Shown: positions 11,338 to 24,614 of the stretch, one piece after another
Layout: the number at the start of each line of letters is the position of its first letter
Numbering within the stretch: position 1 is the first letter of the stretch
DNA from: Monocercomonoides exilis
Taxonomy: Eukaryota > Preaxostyla > Oxymonadida > Polymastigidae
Reading direction: 5' to 3'
Length of the DNA stretch: 64,000 nt
Assembly: GCA_001643675.2 (NCBI GenBank)
Contig: LSRY02000071.1
Coordinates: 62,001 to 126,000, forward strand
Made by a program: the position numbers and the translations under genes
Notes under the pieces: generated by a model
Told to the model about the DNA's origin: nothing
Seen by the model: the letters and a program-made list of their open reading frames with translations, nothing else
The model's database searches: none

Positions 11338-13167
11338 GTGAGAAAAATGGAAGGGGATGAAAAGTTTGTTGTGGGAATGGAGAAGGATGTTGAGGGAGGG
11401 GCATTTGATGTGAGTGGGAGCATTGGGGCGTTGACAAACATCACATTGAAAGGGTGGAGAAGAGGGGGAGATTTACTCTGGAAGGCTGTTTGGAGGGAAG
11501 GGATATGGAAGGGAGAAGGGTGGAGGTGAAGAAAAAGGAGGAGAAGAAGGAGAAAGAGGAAGAGATAGAGGAAGAGGAAGAGAAGGAGATGGAGAAGGCA
11601 TTGAAGGGAGTATTTCGGTGAGTGAATCACACTTCTCTTCTTTTTGTGTCTCATCAGCCCCATTCCTCTCATCCCCTTCAATTCCCCTTGTATCCCTCTC
11701 TCACCTGACATTTTTCAATATTTCAACAGCAAATGATGCGTGCTCGCCTTCAACAACTACGTCAACCCAAACCTCATGTTTTATGAGTAGCTGCTCATTC
11801 TCATCTGTTAATGATGCATATGATGGAGGAATTGTTCATTCCCTCAACAACCCCTTGGCTTCATTGACAGCTTCAAACACTTCATTCATCGGGTGTTGTC
11901 GGACAAGAAACGTTGTATGTGAAGGAACATCGGACAGAAAGTTGACTCCAGGGAGACAGAGCATTACAGAGAATATAGCAAATTCATTCACTTGGTGTGA
12001 GTGGAACGGATCGAAGGCAAACGGAAGCAAAGATGATTACGCAGATGAAGCTTCTAACGGTGGAGCAATTCGAATGTTTAACCTCAATTCAGGAGAACTG
12101 ACAGTTTCTCATTGTGCATTCAACGACTGCTATGCATATTATGGCGGAGGCGGAATCATGTGCCGTTCAACCAAGTCAGTTGATATAACAAACAATTTAT
12201 TCAACGCTTGCAATGCTCAAAACAATGCCGGAGGGGATTGTATGTTGTATTAATTTCATCATGTGTTCGGATCAGCGGATGTGAATTTCGAAAATGTTCT
12301 GCTTATGGCTGGGGAGGAGGTCTTGATCTTGATAATTTTCAGGTTTCGGAGCAAGGATGCGTTGGAGCTGAAAAAGGAGGAGGGGAGAGTGCGTGTGTGT
12401 TTGACTGCAGTTTCACTTCATGCTCAATAACAAACAATGGAGGTGGGGGAATGTTTTGTAAAACTGTTCCTGCGACACAATTCAAAATGAGGAGCATTCA
12501 GTTCATTTCATGTTCTGCAATGACAAGGGGAGGAGGGCTGCATATGGAACCATACAGACAAACATCGCAGAATGATGTGATTTATTGTTATTTTCTTTTC
12601 TTCCATGAATGCAAATGCAGAACAACTTCAACACCATATGGACACGATGTGTATTACGTGGACTATTACAGTTCACATTTGCACTCAAACCCATTTTATG
12701 AATGCTACACCACAAACACAAATGACCAGAGAGTGTGCTATGCATACAATTATGCAAGTGCAAGTGCTTGGACATATCAGCACACGGAAAAGAAGGATTG
12801 GCTGAAGGACAAGACAATTTATGTTTCTGTGAGTGGGAATGATACATCTCCACTTTGCGGGGTAAATGAATCAAATCCATGCAAAACAGTGAAGAAAGCG
12901 TTTGAGATGTGTGAGGTGCAGATTAGTTTGACAATCACGCTGATGGAAGGGAATCATCAAAATGAGGCAACAACAGTTGAGATTGGATCAAAGAAGATTA
13001 TTGTTGTTGGGAAGGGAAGGGAAGCAAGTTCGATTGGAACAGGAGCCCTTTCATCATCTTCTTCTTCCTTCTCATCTTCATTTGCTCATTCTTTCTTCTC
13101 CCTATTTATTATTTATCCTCGAGAAAAAGTGATTCAACAGCTTCGGTTCATTTCATGTCACTTTTAA
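11338..13167 (+). pseudogene. Beta-helix family protein, copy 3 (frameshifted)
   Basis: Three overlapping frames make one family member. 11338-11529 holds the lead (MEGDEKFVVGMEKDVEGGAF, then GALTNITLKGW), shared with the mirror gene at 47055-48797. 11618-12253 holds VSESHFSSFC through AQNNAGG. 12208-13167 holds SSCVRISGCEF to the end. The break near 12236 is one G short in a G run (GGAGGGGATT where paralogues have one more G). The link is type A (DWLKDKTIYVSVSGND, NPCKTVKKAFEMCE). The frame ends in a Ser tail after SSIGTGALSS. The first frame opens at GTG. The indels are either real decay or uncorrected homopolymer errors. Confidence 0.7.
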
Positions 13168-14085
13168 TCTACAAAAATCTAATTTTCAACATCCCTTCTC
13201 TTGTTATTTTTTCCGAGCAGATATCTGAGATAACGAAGAACTCGGAGCAGAAAGATAGAGGCTGAGTCTTTGGTGGCTATGATAATTGTGTGGGTTGTTC
13301 CAAAAGCGCATTTATCATCACCAACTTTTTATCAATATTTTTTCAAAAAATATATACCTTCATCCTCCTCTTTTTCATTTTCTTCCTCCTCCTCTTCTTT
13401 ATCATCGCCATCTTCTTCTTCCTCTTCTTCGTCTTCCTTATCTTCCTTTTATTCATCATCGTCATTGCCTAATTTTACGATTTGAGCTGTTGGAGTTATT
13501 CCACTTGAAGCAGAACCGAGGATTGGGCTTTGGCTATAATTTTTATGAGAAGAAGAAAAGAAACGGAGGCGGGACAAATGAATTTTGCTGACAGAAAGGA
13601 ACTATATTTTGGGGGAAAAAAAAGGAAATGAAGAAGAAAGGACGAATTAGAAAAAGTGTGTGAAAAAAATTCATTTGAAAAATTTTCTTATTATTTGTTA
13701 TATTTTATTTTATTTTGCTTTGTTTTGTTTTAAAAATTATCTTTCGTATTTAATTACAAATTTATATTTTTTCCCCAGTTATTTAATGATTATAGGAGCA
13801 TTTGTGTGGTTATTCAAAAGCGATAAATGCGAATGGAATGTGGAGAGAAGAAAGGAAATGGGAAGCGAAGATAAAAAGAGGATTTGTCGAAAGATGAATG
13901 ATGAAGAACGTTGGAATTTCGTTTCGATTTAGAGGAGTTAAAGGGAAAGATGATTTTCTTCTTATGGATATCCCTTTGAGAAGCAGAGGAAGAGGCAAGA
14001 AAAGGGATTTGAGCTAATTTTGATATTTTGCTTCGTGGCGCCAAGAGGCATGTGGTAAATAAGTGAAGGGAAAGGAAGAATTTCA
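13168..14085 (+). other. Upstream module of copy 4
   Basis: Contains a second TCTTCC/TCATC microsatellite (about 13370-13470). Conserved pieces follow: the 13800-13850 segment (FKSDKCEWN in one frame, homologous to NANGIW in others) and the TTTGCTTCGTGGCGCC block at about 14024-14050, also found before copy 8. A possible intron runs 13656-13795 (GTGTGT...TATAG). No single open frame. Confidence 0.4.
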
Positions 14086-15775
14086 GTGAGAGAATCTCAC
14101 TTTTCCTCTTTTTGCCAATTTTTCTCATCACCTTCCATACCCCTACAATCCCTCTTCAAATTATCATTTTTCAGCATTTCAACAGCAAATGTGGCATGTT
14201 CGGTTTTAACAACTTCCTTTTATCAAACGTCTAGTTTTATGAGCAGCTGCTCATTTTCATCGGTCTGTGATGTATATGATGGCGGAATTGTCCCTTCACT
14301 CAATAACCCCTTGGCCTCATTGACAGCTTCAAACACATCATTCATTGGGTGTTGCAGGACAAGAAATGTTGAATGCACTGGAACTGCAGATGGAAAGTTG
14401 ACTCCAGGGAGACAAAACGAAACAGAAAATGGAGCTAATTCATTCACTTGGTGCGAATGGAGTGGTTCGAGGACAACAGGAGAAGCTGATTCCACCACAG
14501 ATGGGATATCGAGTGGTGGTGCAATTTGGATGTACAACAAGGGAAATGGAGAGCTCTCTGTTTCACATTGTCTGTTTAATAATTGCTTTGCATTCAGTCG
14601 TGGGGGAGGAATTATGTGCCTATCAATTAATTCTGTGCATATCGAAAATAATGTGTTCAATGCCTGTACAGCACAAAATCAATATGGAGGAGGAATGTAT
14701 GTGAATGGGATTTCCACCTGTGCTCGAATCAGCGGATGTGAATTTCAGAATTGCAAGGCATATGGTTCAGGAGGAGGACTTTTTCTCGAAAATTTCCAAC
14801 TTGCAGGAACAGGATGTATTGAAGCAGAAAAAGGAGAAGGGGAAGGTGCATGCATGTTTGACTGCAGTTTCACTTCATGCTCAGTTACAAATACACTTGG
14901 AGGAGGAATGCGTTGTGCAAACATTCCAATCACGCAATTCAAAATGAGGAGCATTCAATTTATTTCATGTACAGCACGGCAAGAGGGAGGAGGATTGGAG
15001 TTATATCCATACAGACAAGCATCGCAAAATGATGTGATTTATTGTTATTTTTTGTTCTTCCATGAATGCAGCTGCAGGGATGCAGCCAATCCACGTGGGC
15101 ATGACGTTGAATATGTTGATTATTACAATCTGTATTTGGAATCAGGAAATCCATTTTATGAATGTTACACCACAAACACAGATGAGAAGAGGATCTGCTT
15201 TGCATACAATTATGCAAATGAACAAAAATGGACATATGACGAAATATCAAAAAGGATTGGCTGAAGAGAGGGATTCTCAATCGATTTGTGGCAGTGAGTG
15301 GAGGAAACGCAGAAGAATTATGTGGACTGGATGAATCAACTGCATGCAGAACCATTGGTGTCGCTGTTGAAAAGAGCGTGATCCAGGTGAGCCTGTCTGT
15401 TACGCTGATGGGAGGGGATCACACAAGTGAAACAGCAACCATTGCAATTGGAGAAAAGAAGATTTCAGTTATTGGGAAAGGGAGGACGGAGAGTTCGATT
15501 GGAACAGGAGCACTTTCATCGGTAGGAGCGCTATTCAGTGTGTCAACAGGTCACCTTGGTTTATTGCACATGAAGGTTGATTGCAACTCAAGTGCAAATC
15601 CTTTTCACCGAGTGTGGCTGTGGTGTCTGATGGGGGTGGGTCACTCTCATTGGGGGATGTTGTGATCACCACGAGTGTTTCTTCAGGAGACTATGTGATA
15701 TCTTCGTCAGTGTTTGTGGTGGCGCTGTCGCAGCTGTCGATGGTTGGTGCGGAGATCAAAGATATGAAATCTTGA
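14086..15775 (+). pseudogene. Beta-helix family protein, copy 4 (frameshifted)
   Basis: 14086-15264 encodes the main helix (SHFSSFC, DGGIVPSLNNP, six GGG rungs, RGHDVEYVD). The frame breaks at about 15250, one A short in the run before GATTGGCTGAAG, and resumes at 15288 as AVSGGNAEELCGLDES (type-B link). It breaks again near 15600, one T short compared with copy 5, and resumes as PSVAVVSDGGGSLSLGDV to IKDMKS at 15775. The last ~100 residues are nearly those of copy 5 although the preceding link is of the other type, which points to mosaic exchange. It starts at GTG, so an upstream exon is missing. Confidence 0.7.
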
Positions 15776-16165
15776 AATCACTATTCTTCTTCAGGGATCA
15801 ACAATCAAATATTGTTTTTAATCTCTTTTGAAATTTGTTTGCTGGTTATGTTTCTTTATTTTATTTAAAAAAAAATAAAAATAAAAAGAATTATTTTATG
15901 AAATGATATGTTTGATTCTATTTTTTCATTAATTTTATGAAAAATTTTTTGAAATAATAAATTTAAAAAAATATCATATTCAAGATATTTGTTTGTGAGA
16001 GTGGGGTTTGGAGTGAATTTTTGATTCGAGAAAAATTTTAGTTGATTTTTTTAAATAATCGTGATAAAACATAAACAAATACAAAACAACATGTCACATA
16101 TTTAAATAACCATGATGTGTTCTGTCAAAGAAAACATTTGATATTTGTTTCTGTTCGAAAAGATA

Positions 16166-16415
16166 ATATCTTTTCGAAATCATAACTTTTTCGGGGTGTC
16201 AATTTTTCATTTTCATTTGTCGGTTGGAAGAGATTTTGTATTCTATTTGAGAATTTTATAACAACTGTTTAAAAAACAAATGTTAAAGCAGAAATCAAAA
16301 TCATGATTATGTTTTTCTAGCCTTTTCTCTTTTAAGTGTTCTTTTGTTTATATAAAGGAGAATTATTCAAACAGAAAATTTAATTAGATATAATATGACA
16401 TCAAAAATAATCACC
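16166..16415. mobile_element. Solo MITE-like element A
   Basis: About 250 bp, from TCGAAATCATAACTTTTTCG to ATCAAAAATAATCACCC. The interior is alignable by eye with the element at 44727-44981: both have CGGGGTGT(C/T)AATTTTTC, AGAGATTTTGTATTC, CAACTGTTT and AGTGTTCTTTTGTT in the same order. It is not inside a palindrome, so it shows the element exists independently of palindromes. Confidence 0.5.
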
Positions 16416-16818
16416 CATATATTCGAAAATTTAATATTTTTCACAAATGACACATTCTTCTGAAAAATAATTTCGAAGTGAGTTGTGTTTTTCTGTGATA
16501 TTTGATGACAAAACATTCTTCAATAAATGCGTATCTGACAAAACTTTTTTATTTTTGAATGATCTTTGAAAATAATTTGTTGAAATGTTCAAGCTAATAT
16601 ATAATTGATCTTATTTTGTGTGTGGGAAACACTCAAGAAAATCATCCAAGATCGAAAAACTTTCATTCGAAATTGATAATAATAATCCAAAGTCGAAAGA
16701 AAGCCTCCTTGCCACTGCACAAGTGGAAATATTTATTTCGGTGAGTGACTGATATTCCGAAAATCATATCAACATTTTTTTTATTTGAGCAAAGATTCTC
16801 ATTTTCCGAAATTATTTT

Positions 16819-17077
16819 GGTGATTATTTTTGAATCCATATTTTTCATTCAAAAATTTTCTGTTTTGAAAATTCACTTTGAATTTTGATAATGAACATTT
16901 AAAGTTGAAAACTTCAATCAAAGATAATTTTTTCATGAATGGGATCTCAAACACTGTCTTATTTAACAATTGCTATTCATTGAACATTCAACTGAAAAAT
17001 AACTTTCCTGAGAAATAAAACTTTTGAAGAAACAACGCTCAGGGGGAGAAAAAAAATCGTGATTTCAAAAATAATCA
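16819..17077. mobile_element. Solo MITE-like element B
   Basis: About 259 bp, beginning GGTGATTATTTTTGAA and ending GATTTCAAAAATAATCA, so the ends are inverted copies of each other. The interior differs from element A. No coding capacity. Confidence 0.45.
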
Positions 17078-18006
17078 TTTATATCCAATTTTTGATTTAA
17101 ATATTCATTTACCCTTTTTAGTAATTGTTTAAATTAGTGACAATTTTTTTTTCTTTTGAAAAGTTTTTTCAATTTCATTTTCTTGTGAAAATGAAAGTCA
17201 CATATATCGATCAAATTTTCATTTTCATTCATCAAATTTCACCAAAATTGAAATGACAAAGACATGAAAACATTGGCAAGCATTTATTTCCATTCTTGTG
17301 AAAGTTAATTCGTTGGGAATGAAAAATAATGAAAAGATTCGATTTTTATTTTATCTCTGAAAATCAGACAAAAGTGACTTCTCAAAAGAATAACACATTT
17401 GAGTCATTATATGAAACTAGTTGAATGATTTCTTGAAAATTCCCGAAATCCGAATGTTAGAAAAGTTGAAATTTCTGATTAAAAAATAATTTTCCAAAAA
17501 TTGAATTATTGTTTCCGAAGTTGAATTATTTCTTCCAATGGATGAGAATAATGTGTTGAAAAGAATTCAACTTTCCATTCAGAAACATCTGGCACTTGGC
17601 AATTCAGAAAAGTCCTTTTGTTAGGAGTTCTTGCTCCAAGTTATGAAATTGCTTTCTCTCGTTTTTTGGTTAAATAACAGTGAGTGGTTGAAGGAATATT
17701 TTGTTTATAAGTTTAGTGGGATTATTGACATTTCTTTCTTTCTTTCTTTCTTTTTTTTTTGAACAGATAAACATTTCTTCTTCTTTTATTTTTTTGACAG
17801 GCTGAATTGGGAAGACCAAAATTTACCTGGACATTGCATAAACACATTTCAACATCTCAGATTTTCTTATGTTTTTATAAATGAAATATTTGTCAAAAAA
17901 TTTCCTCCTCTCCAATCGCATTACCACCATTTCCCCATTTTTTCGTTGCATTTTTCGACGAAATGAAAATCTCAAAACTTATGAGATCGTCAAAAAGAAT
18001 CCAGGA

Positions 18007-18062
18007 AAACAAAAACAAAAACAAAAATAAAAATAAAAATAAAAATAAAAATAAAAATAAAC
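18007..18062. repeat. AAAAAC/AAAAAT hexamer microsatellite
   Basis: Consecutive units of five A plus C, changing to five A plus T, over about 56 bp. Confidence 0.8.
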
Positions 18063-18750
18063 ACGTGAAATTATCAATCCAAAAGAAAATCAACACAAAT
18101 AATTCCATTGAACCCATCTAACATTTCATCATAAAATATATGGCTTTTGGACAATACGTCGCCCTTTTAGAAATTCGTCTCAAATATATTCTTGCTTCCC
18201 GTAAATGCAACATTTTCTTCAAAAGATGAAATCACTCACAAAAAAAAATCAGGCTAAAAAAATAGAATATCATTGTTTATGCTTCCTTGCACAGATTAGA
18301 TTGAAGATGCCCGAACGCCATGAATAATTGCTGACTGAAAGAAAGCTGAGCGCAGGATAGTATTCTGCATTTGCCATCGGCTCAATGGCTTGGAATTAAA
18401 TACACATAAAAAATACCTAAATGTTATTTGGCGCCAGTCAATGCCATTCAACTGCCTCATTATTGTTCGAAAATAGATCAGAGAGCGGGTGTCTTGCTGT
18501 ACTGTAGATGGTGTGGAACACACACGAATAAATGCTCGTCAATTGCATATTTTGTTGAAAAATATTGCATCGAAATTGCAGAATTGTCAAAAAGTGCACA
18601 AAAAACCCCGCATCAAATGAAAATAATATACATTACGATGCTTTTGCAGCACATCGCGAACCATTCACAATCCAGTTAGATTCCGATATTTCACTTTAAA
18701 AAATCGATAACATTGTAATGCAAAACTTTGGAGCAGCAAAGAGATGCACT

Positions 18751-18804
18751 TGCCTCAGAACGCAGAACGTGCTTTGGAAAAACACACACTTAGGCTCTGA
18801 GGCA
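18751..18804. other. Perfect 9-bp hairpin
   Basis: TGCCTCAGA at 18751-18759 pairs with TCTGAGGCA at 18796-18804 around a 36-nt loop. It could be a structured RNA element or chance. There are no tRNA boxes. Confidence 0.3.
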
Positions 18805-20073
18805 AATCCAATCTCTAAGTTACAAATTTAGAAACGCCTAATTGCGACTTGATGAATAAAACCACAACTTGAATCAAAAAGAATGAAAATGAAAAATAAT
18901 AATTCTCACAAAAGAATTCAAACCCGGTGCGCAGCGTCGAGATTCAGAGCTGCTCTTTCATACATGTGGAAAAAAAAAAATAAGCAATTTATAATTCTGC
19001 AAACAAAAGAATCTCTGCCCAATGCGACTGAACAACAAACAATGTTCAGCTCACACGTATCCATAAAGAGCATCGCAAGTTGCGCACGAATATACCATTG
19101 AGCAATCACGATATCCACATCAAATTGTTCAAAAACACAACCATCATCTTTGATGTTAACCCTTACTTTGCATTATTTTTTGGTTTTTTCGGAATATCTG
19201 GATAACGCAAATGACGCTGAATATTTTGGATCAAAAAATCAAGGTTTAACTGCAATTCAAGTCAATGTGATTCGCGAGACAACGCAGAATAACTTCAAAA
19301 ATAATTTTTTGCATTTCAGAAATTATTCAATTGCCGGCTATTTTCAAAAGATTTACACAAAATAAATGCTTCACGGCAAATGCATAGCATTATCAAACAA
19401 CTTGCAAAAATCGTTTACACACTTTAATTGCGTTATTGTCGGTCTTTGAAAATTCTTATTATTGGAAAAACAGGCTGCAGGAGCGACAGAATAACTCACA
19501 TACCGGTATGCAAAAAGTAAAATTGAAAGTAGTGCCAATGAGAGCAACTTTTGCAGGGTATAAACGTTAGAAAATCAAGAAAAAAGCAAAATTTCCAATT
19601 TGGCCAACGTGGATCATTTTTGGCGGCCTCATCCAAAAGGAAGTCAGGAAACACCACGTAAAGCCGCACAAAGCCGTGCCAAAAGGCGGAAACGCTGCGT
19701 TTCAGAGATCAAGTAAAATATAAATACAAAAAAAGAAAACTGAGGAAGAACCGCATCGATAAAGGTTCGGGATTCATAATATTACGATAATCCGAATAGT
19801 AAATGTTATTAGTATCTGCAATAAATGTATAATCGAAATATTTTCAACATATAATAAATAAAATTGATATTAAAAAAAACTTAACAAAAAGGCTTGCAAA
19901 CCGTTCAAAACCTGAAAAATACGAATGCATTAGTAATTATTACCACGCGCATTGCGATGCATGTAACAAAAAATTGGCATTGGGAGGGCAACGGCGCAGC
20001 TGATTGTCCACAAAATATATCTTTATTGCCCCAACAACTTATTACAGTTCAAGATCGATAATGGAAATTTCTG

Positions 20074-23000
20074 ATGGCGATATATCGCGATCGCGCAAAG
20101 CAAGCGGCTCACGGCCAATTTATGCGGCAAGCACGCAGAATGATTGTTCCAGGGAGGATGGCTCGGCGGATCGTGATGGGCTCGATGGGTGTGGACAAGC
20201 ACTTTTCGTGGATGAGGGTGAAAGGGGGCATAAGACAGGGACAGCCGAGCGGAACGGCACGGCAGCAGAGGCAGACGCAGCAGAAGGCAGAAGCGGTGCA
20301 GGTGAGAGGGACACGGGGTGTCTGGGGAAAGAAGGAGGGAGGGAGGAATATTCAAATAGGAAAGAACCGGCTGTGGTGGGGGGATAGGCAAGGGGAATGT
20401 GAAGACAACTGGTTTGGGGGTGAAGGAAATAAATTTGGAGGGGAGAGGAAAATGGTTGGTGGGGATGGGAAGAAGTCATATTTGAAGTGGGGGAAGAGGG
20501 ATGGAAAGAGGAAGAATTGTTTAATGGAGCATTCAGCAGAAAGGAATGCAGACAGAAATTGGAGAAGAAATGAGGGAGAAGAAGGGGAAGAAGAGGGAGA
20601 GGAGGAAGAGGAGGGGAATGGGTGGCTGCTGGGTGGGAGGGAAGGGAAAGACGGAAAAAGCGAAAAGATCGAAAGTGATCAAAGAAAAGACGAATTATGG
20701 AAGGATAATGGAAAGAGGGATATTGGAAGGAAGAAGAAGGATCGGGAAGGAAAGATGAATGGAAAGGAAATGATTGCATTTGAAGAAGAGGATGAGGAGG
20801 AAAGCGAAGAAGAAGAGGAAAGATGTGAAGAAGGAAGAAAAGATGAAGGAAAAGCGAAGGAAAGCGAAAGAAATGAAAAAGGAATGAAGAAAAACGATTT
20901 GCCATTTTGTTCGTCTTTTTTGGGATTTTGTTTGGATGATTCAGAAAGTGAACGAAATGAAGAATTTGAAAGGGAAGAGGAAATGGAAAGAAAAAATGAT
21001 ATTTTTCATTTGGAAGAGGAAGAAGAAGAGGAAGAAAAAATAATGAAAAAGGAAAAATATGAAGAAAAAATGAAAAAAATGAAAAAGATGATGATGAAAA
21101 AAATGGAAGAGAAAAATGATAAATTGAAAGATAGAATGAAATGTTTGATGGAAAAGAGAAGAAAAAATGAAGAAAATGAACAAAAAATGGAAGAAGAAGA
21201 TGATATTTTAAGGAAAATGAGGAGAAAAGAAAGGGAAGAAGAAGAAGAGGAAGAGGAAGAAGAAAAAGGGAAAAAAAGAAGGATTTATATGAACAATATG
21301 AATAATCGTGAATATCATCATCATCATCATCATCAACATTTGTCACAGGAATTGAATCAATTTCATCAACCTCTTCTTTCTTCTTCTTCTTCATCAACAT
21401 CTTCTGTACCATCTTCAACTCCAATTTCTTTTTCTACTTCTTCCTCTTCTTCTTCTTCTCCTTTGTTTTCTTCTTCCTCCTCTTTAACTTCACTATCATC
21501 ATCATCTTCTGTATCATCTTTATCATCTTCAACAACAATTGCTTCTTTCTCTTCTCCTCCTTTTTATTCTTCCTCCTCTTCATCTTCAACATTATTTTCT
21601 TCTAATTCGACTTCTTCTCCATTTAATTTATTATCATCCTCTTCCTCAAATTTTTCTTCTTTCTCTTCTCCTCCTTCTATTTCAAGTTTATTATCTTCAA
21701 CTCCAATTTCTTCTTTTTCTTCTCCTCCGTTTTATCCTTCTTCTTATTCAACTTCTTCTCCTTCTATTACAACTTCAAATTCTTCTTCCTCTTTCTCTTC
21801 TAATTCTTCTTTCTCTCTCTCTCCATATAATCCAACCACTTCTTCCTCAAATTCTCCTTCTTCTTTTCCATCTTCAAATAATTCATCATCATTATCATCT
21901 TCTTCTTCTCCATCTTCTCCTCCGTTTTATTCTTCTTCATCATCATCAACATTATCTTTATCATCTTCACAATCATTATCTTCTTCTTCTTCTCTTCCTC
22001 CTCTTTATCCTCCTTCTTCTTCATCTAGTTATTCTTCAAATTCTCCTTCTCCTCCTTCTCTTCCTTCTCCTCCTTTTTATTCTTCGATAAATTCTTCTCT
22101 TTCTTCTTCTTCCTCTTCATATTCTTCTTCTTCAAATGAAGAATTATATTGTTTGGATAATAATAGAGAAATGAAAGATAATAAAATGGAAATAGAAGAA
22201 GAAGAAGAATTAAAAGAAGAAGAAGAAATAGAGGAAGAAATGAAAGAAATGAAAGAAATGAAAGAAAGAGAAAGAGAAAGAGAAAGAGAAAGAGAAAGAG
22301 AAAGAGAAAGAGAAAGAGAAAGAGAAAGAGAAGAAGAAGAAATTGAAAGAGAAGATAAAAAAATGAATGAAGAAGAAGAAGAAGAAGATATTATAATTGC
22401 TCCTAATTATTGTTTTTATGAAGAAGAAGAAGAAGAAGAAAAGAGAGAAAGAAGAAGAGGAAATAGAATAAATATAACAAATTCTTCATCATCATCATCT
22501 TCTTCTTCCAATTATTATTCTTTTCCCTCTTCTTCTTCATCTTCTTCATCATCTTCGTTTTATGATGAATTATTAGAGAAATATGGATTATTATTTAATA
22601 TTAGAGAAGAAGAAGAAAGAGAAGAAGAATTTAATGAAGAAATAGAAAGAGAAGAAAGAGAAAGAGAAATATATTTCCCATCATTTTCGACAGAATCAAC
22701 ACAAAATATTTATTCTTCTGATGAAAATATAACATCTTCTATACAATCATCATTATCTTCCTCTTCTTCTTCTTCCTCTTCTCTTTCTCCTCCTCCTTCT
22801 TCTTCATTATCTTCTTCGATTTTACCTTTATCATCATCTTCTCCTTCTTCATCTTTTTCATCATCATCTTCCTCTTCTTCTTCTTCCTCTTCTTCTTTTT
22901 TATCTTCTTCTCTTTCTTCTTCTTCTGATTTGTTTCCTTCTTCTTCTTTTCTTCCTTCTTTGTGCTCTTCAATAACATTATCTTATTTATCTTCTTATTC

Positions 23001-24579
23001 TCCTTCTTTCAATTCTTCTTCTTTATCATCTTCTTCATCATCATCTTCTTCTTATTCTCCCTCTTCTTCCTCTTCAACTATTTCTTCTTCTCTTTCATCT
23101 TCTTCGTCTTCCTCTTCTCTTTCTTCTTCATCTTATTCAAATTCTATAAATTTATCATCATCAAAATCTTCTTCATCTTCATCTTCATCTTCTTCCTCTT
23201 CTCCATTAAATTCTTCTTCCTCTTTTTTTCCATCTTCATTTTCTTCTTCTCCTCCCCCTTCTTCATATTCTCTTCCTCTGTCTCCCTTCCTTCTTCATTC
23301 TTTCTTCACTCACTTCCTCTCTCACATGAACAGTTCATCTTCTGATGAATACATTCATACTCAAAATAATAATAATAATAATAAAGACAGTTATAATGAA
23401 GATAATGATGAAGAAGATAATGAAAGAGAAGAAGAAGAAGAAGAAGAGAATAATAACAATAATAATATGAATAATATATATTTCAATTATGATGATGATA
23501 ATAGCAGTAGAATAACAGATAGAGACAAAGATATATTCACATCATCATCATCATCTTCTTCCTCCTCTTCCTCTTCTATTTCTTCATCTTCTTCTTTATC
23601 ATCATCATCATCATCTTTTCCCACTTCTTCTCTTTCTCCTCCTTCTCAATTGTCATCATCATCATCATCATCATCATCATCAATATCTCCTATGCAATCA
23701 TCTTCCTCTTCTTTATCTTCTTCTTCTTCTCCTCTTTCTTCTTCTCTTTCTTCCTCTTCATCATCTTCCTCTTCATCATCTTTATTGTATATTCCCCTTT
23801 TCAAATCTCTTTTCTTCCACCCACAATTCTTCTATTCGTTTCTCTTTCGTTCTTTTCACTCGATTTTGAAGAAGAAGAAGAAAATAGAAGAAATAAAAGA
23901 AATCGAAGAAATGATGAAGAATATGAATCAAATAAAAGAAATAAAAGAAATAAAAGAGATTAAAAAAGAAATAAATAAAAAGAAAGGAAGAAGAAGAAGA
24001 AGAAGAAGAAGAAATAAGAAGAATAAGAATAAAATGAATAAAATGAATAAAATGAATAAAATGAATAGAAAGAAGAAATTGAGAGAAATAAACAGAATAT
24101 TCAGAAGGATGAATGAAATGCTGATGAGAAGAAGAAGAAGAAGAAGAGAGAGAAGAGAGAGAATGAAGGAGAAGAAAGAGAAGAAGAAAGAAGAAAAGAA
24201 AGAAGAGGAGGAAGAGAAAGAAATAAAAAGAAAAGAAGATAAAGAAGAAATAAAAGAATATGAAGAAATAAAAGAAATAAAAGAGAAGAAGGAAGAAGAA
24301 GAAATAAAAGAGAAGGAAGAGAAGGAAGAAGAGAAGAAGAAAGAAAAAAGAATAATTCCATTTGAAATTCAAAATTTTAATAGAACATTTTGGAAGATGT
24401 TTATTTCATTGGATGAGAAAGAGGGAGAAGGAGAAGGAGAAGGAGAAGGAGAAGATGATTATGAAACAATAGAAGAGGAAGAAGAGGAAGAAGATGATGA
24501 CATTGAAAATGATGAATTTGAAGAAGAAGAAGAAGAAGAGGATGAATATGAAGATACAGATGAGGAGGAGGAGGAGGAG

Positions 24580-24614
<35 letters not shown>

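Larger units (their letters stand above)
15776..17880. other. AT-rich non-coding stretch with MITE-like elements
   Basis: No gene seen. It follows directly on the broken end of copy 4, as similar AT-rich DNA follows copies 6, 7 and 9. It contains two solo inverted-repeat elements (listed separately) and TTTC runs near 17736-17760. Confidence 0.6.
17881..20073. other. Non-family stretch, no gene recognised
   Basis: More complex in composition than its neighbours, with no relation that I can see to the beta-helix modules. Only short frames exist on both strands and none is convincing. It includes an AAAAAY-type microsatellite at about 18007-18062 and a strong hairpin at 18751-18804. The last 100 bases lead into the ORF at 20074. 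Intron-split genes or non-coding RNA cannot be excluded. Confidence 0.4.

Noticed and set aside
18900-19780. tRNA-like strings (TTCAAACCCGG near 18917, GGTTCGGGATTC near 19765)
   Set aside because: No matching acceptor stem, D-arm or anticodon arm at the right spacing.
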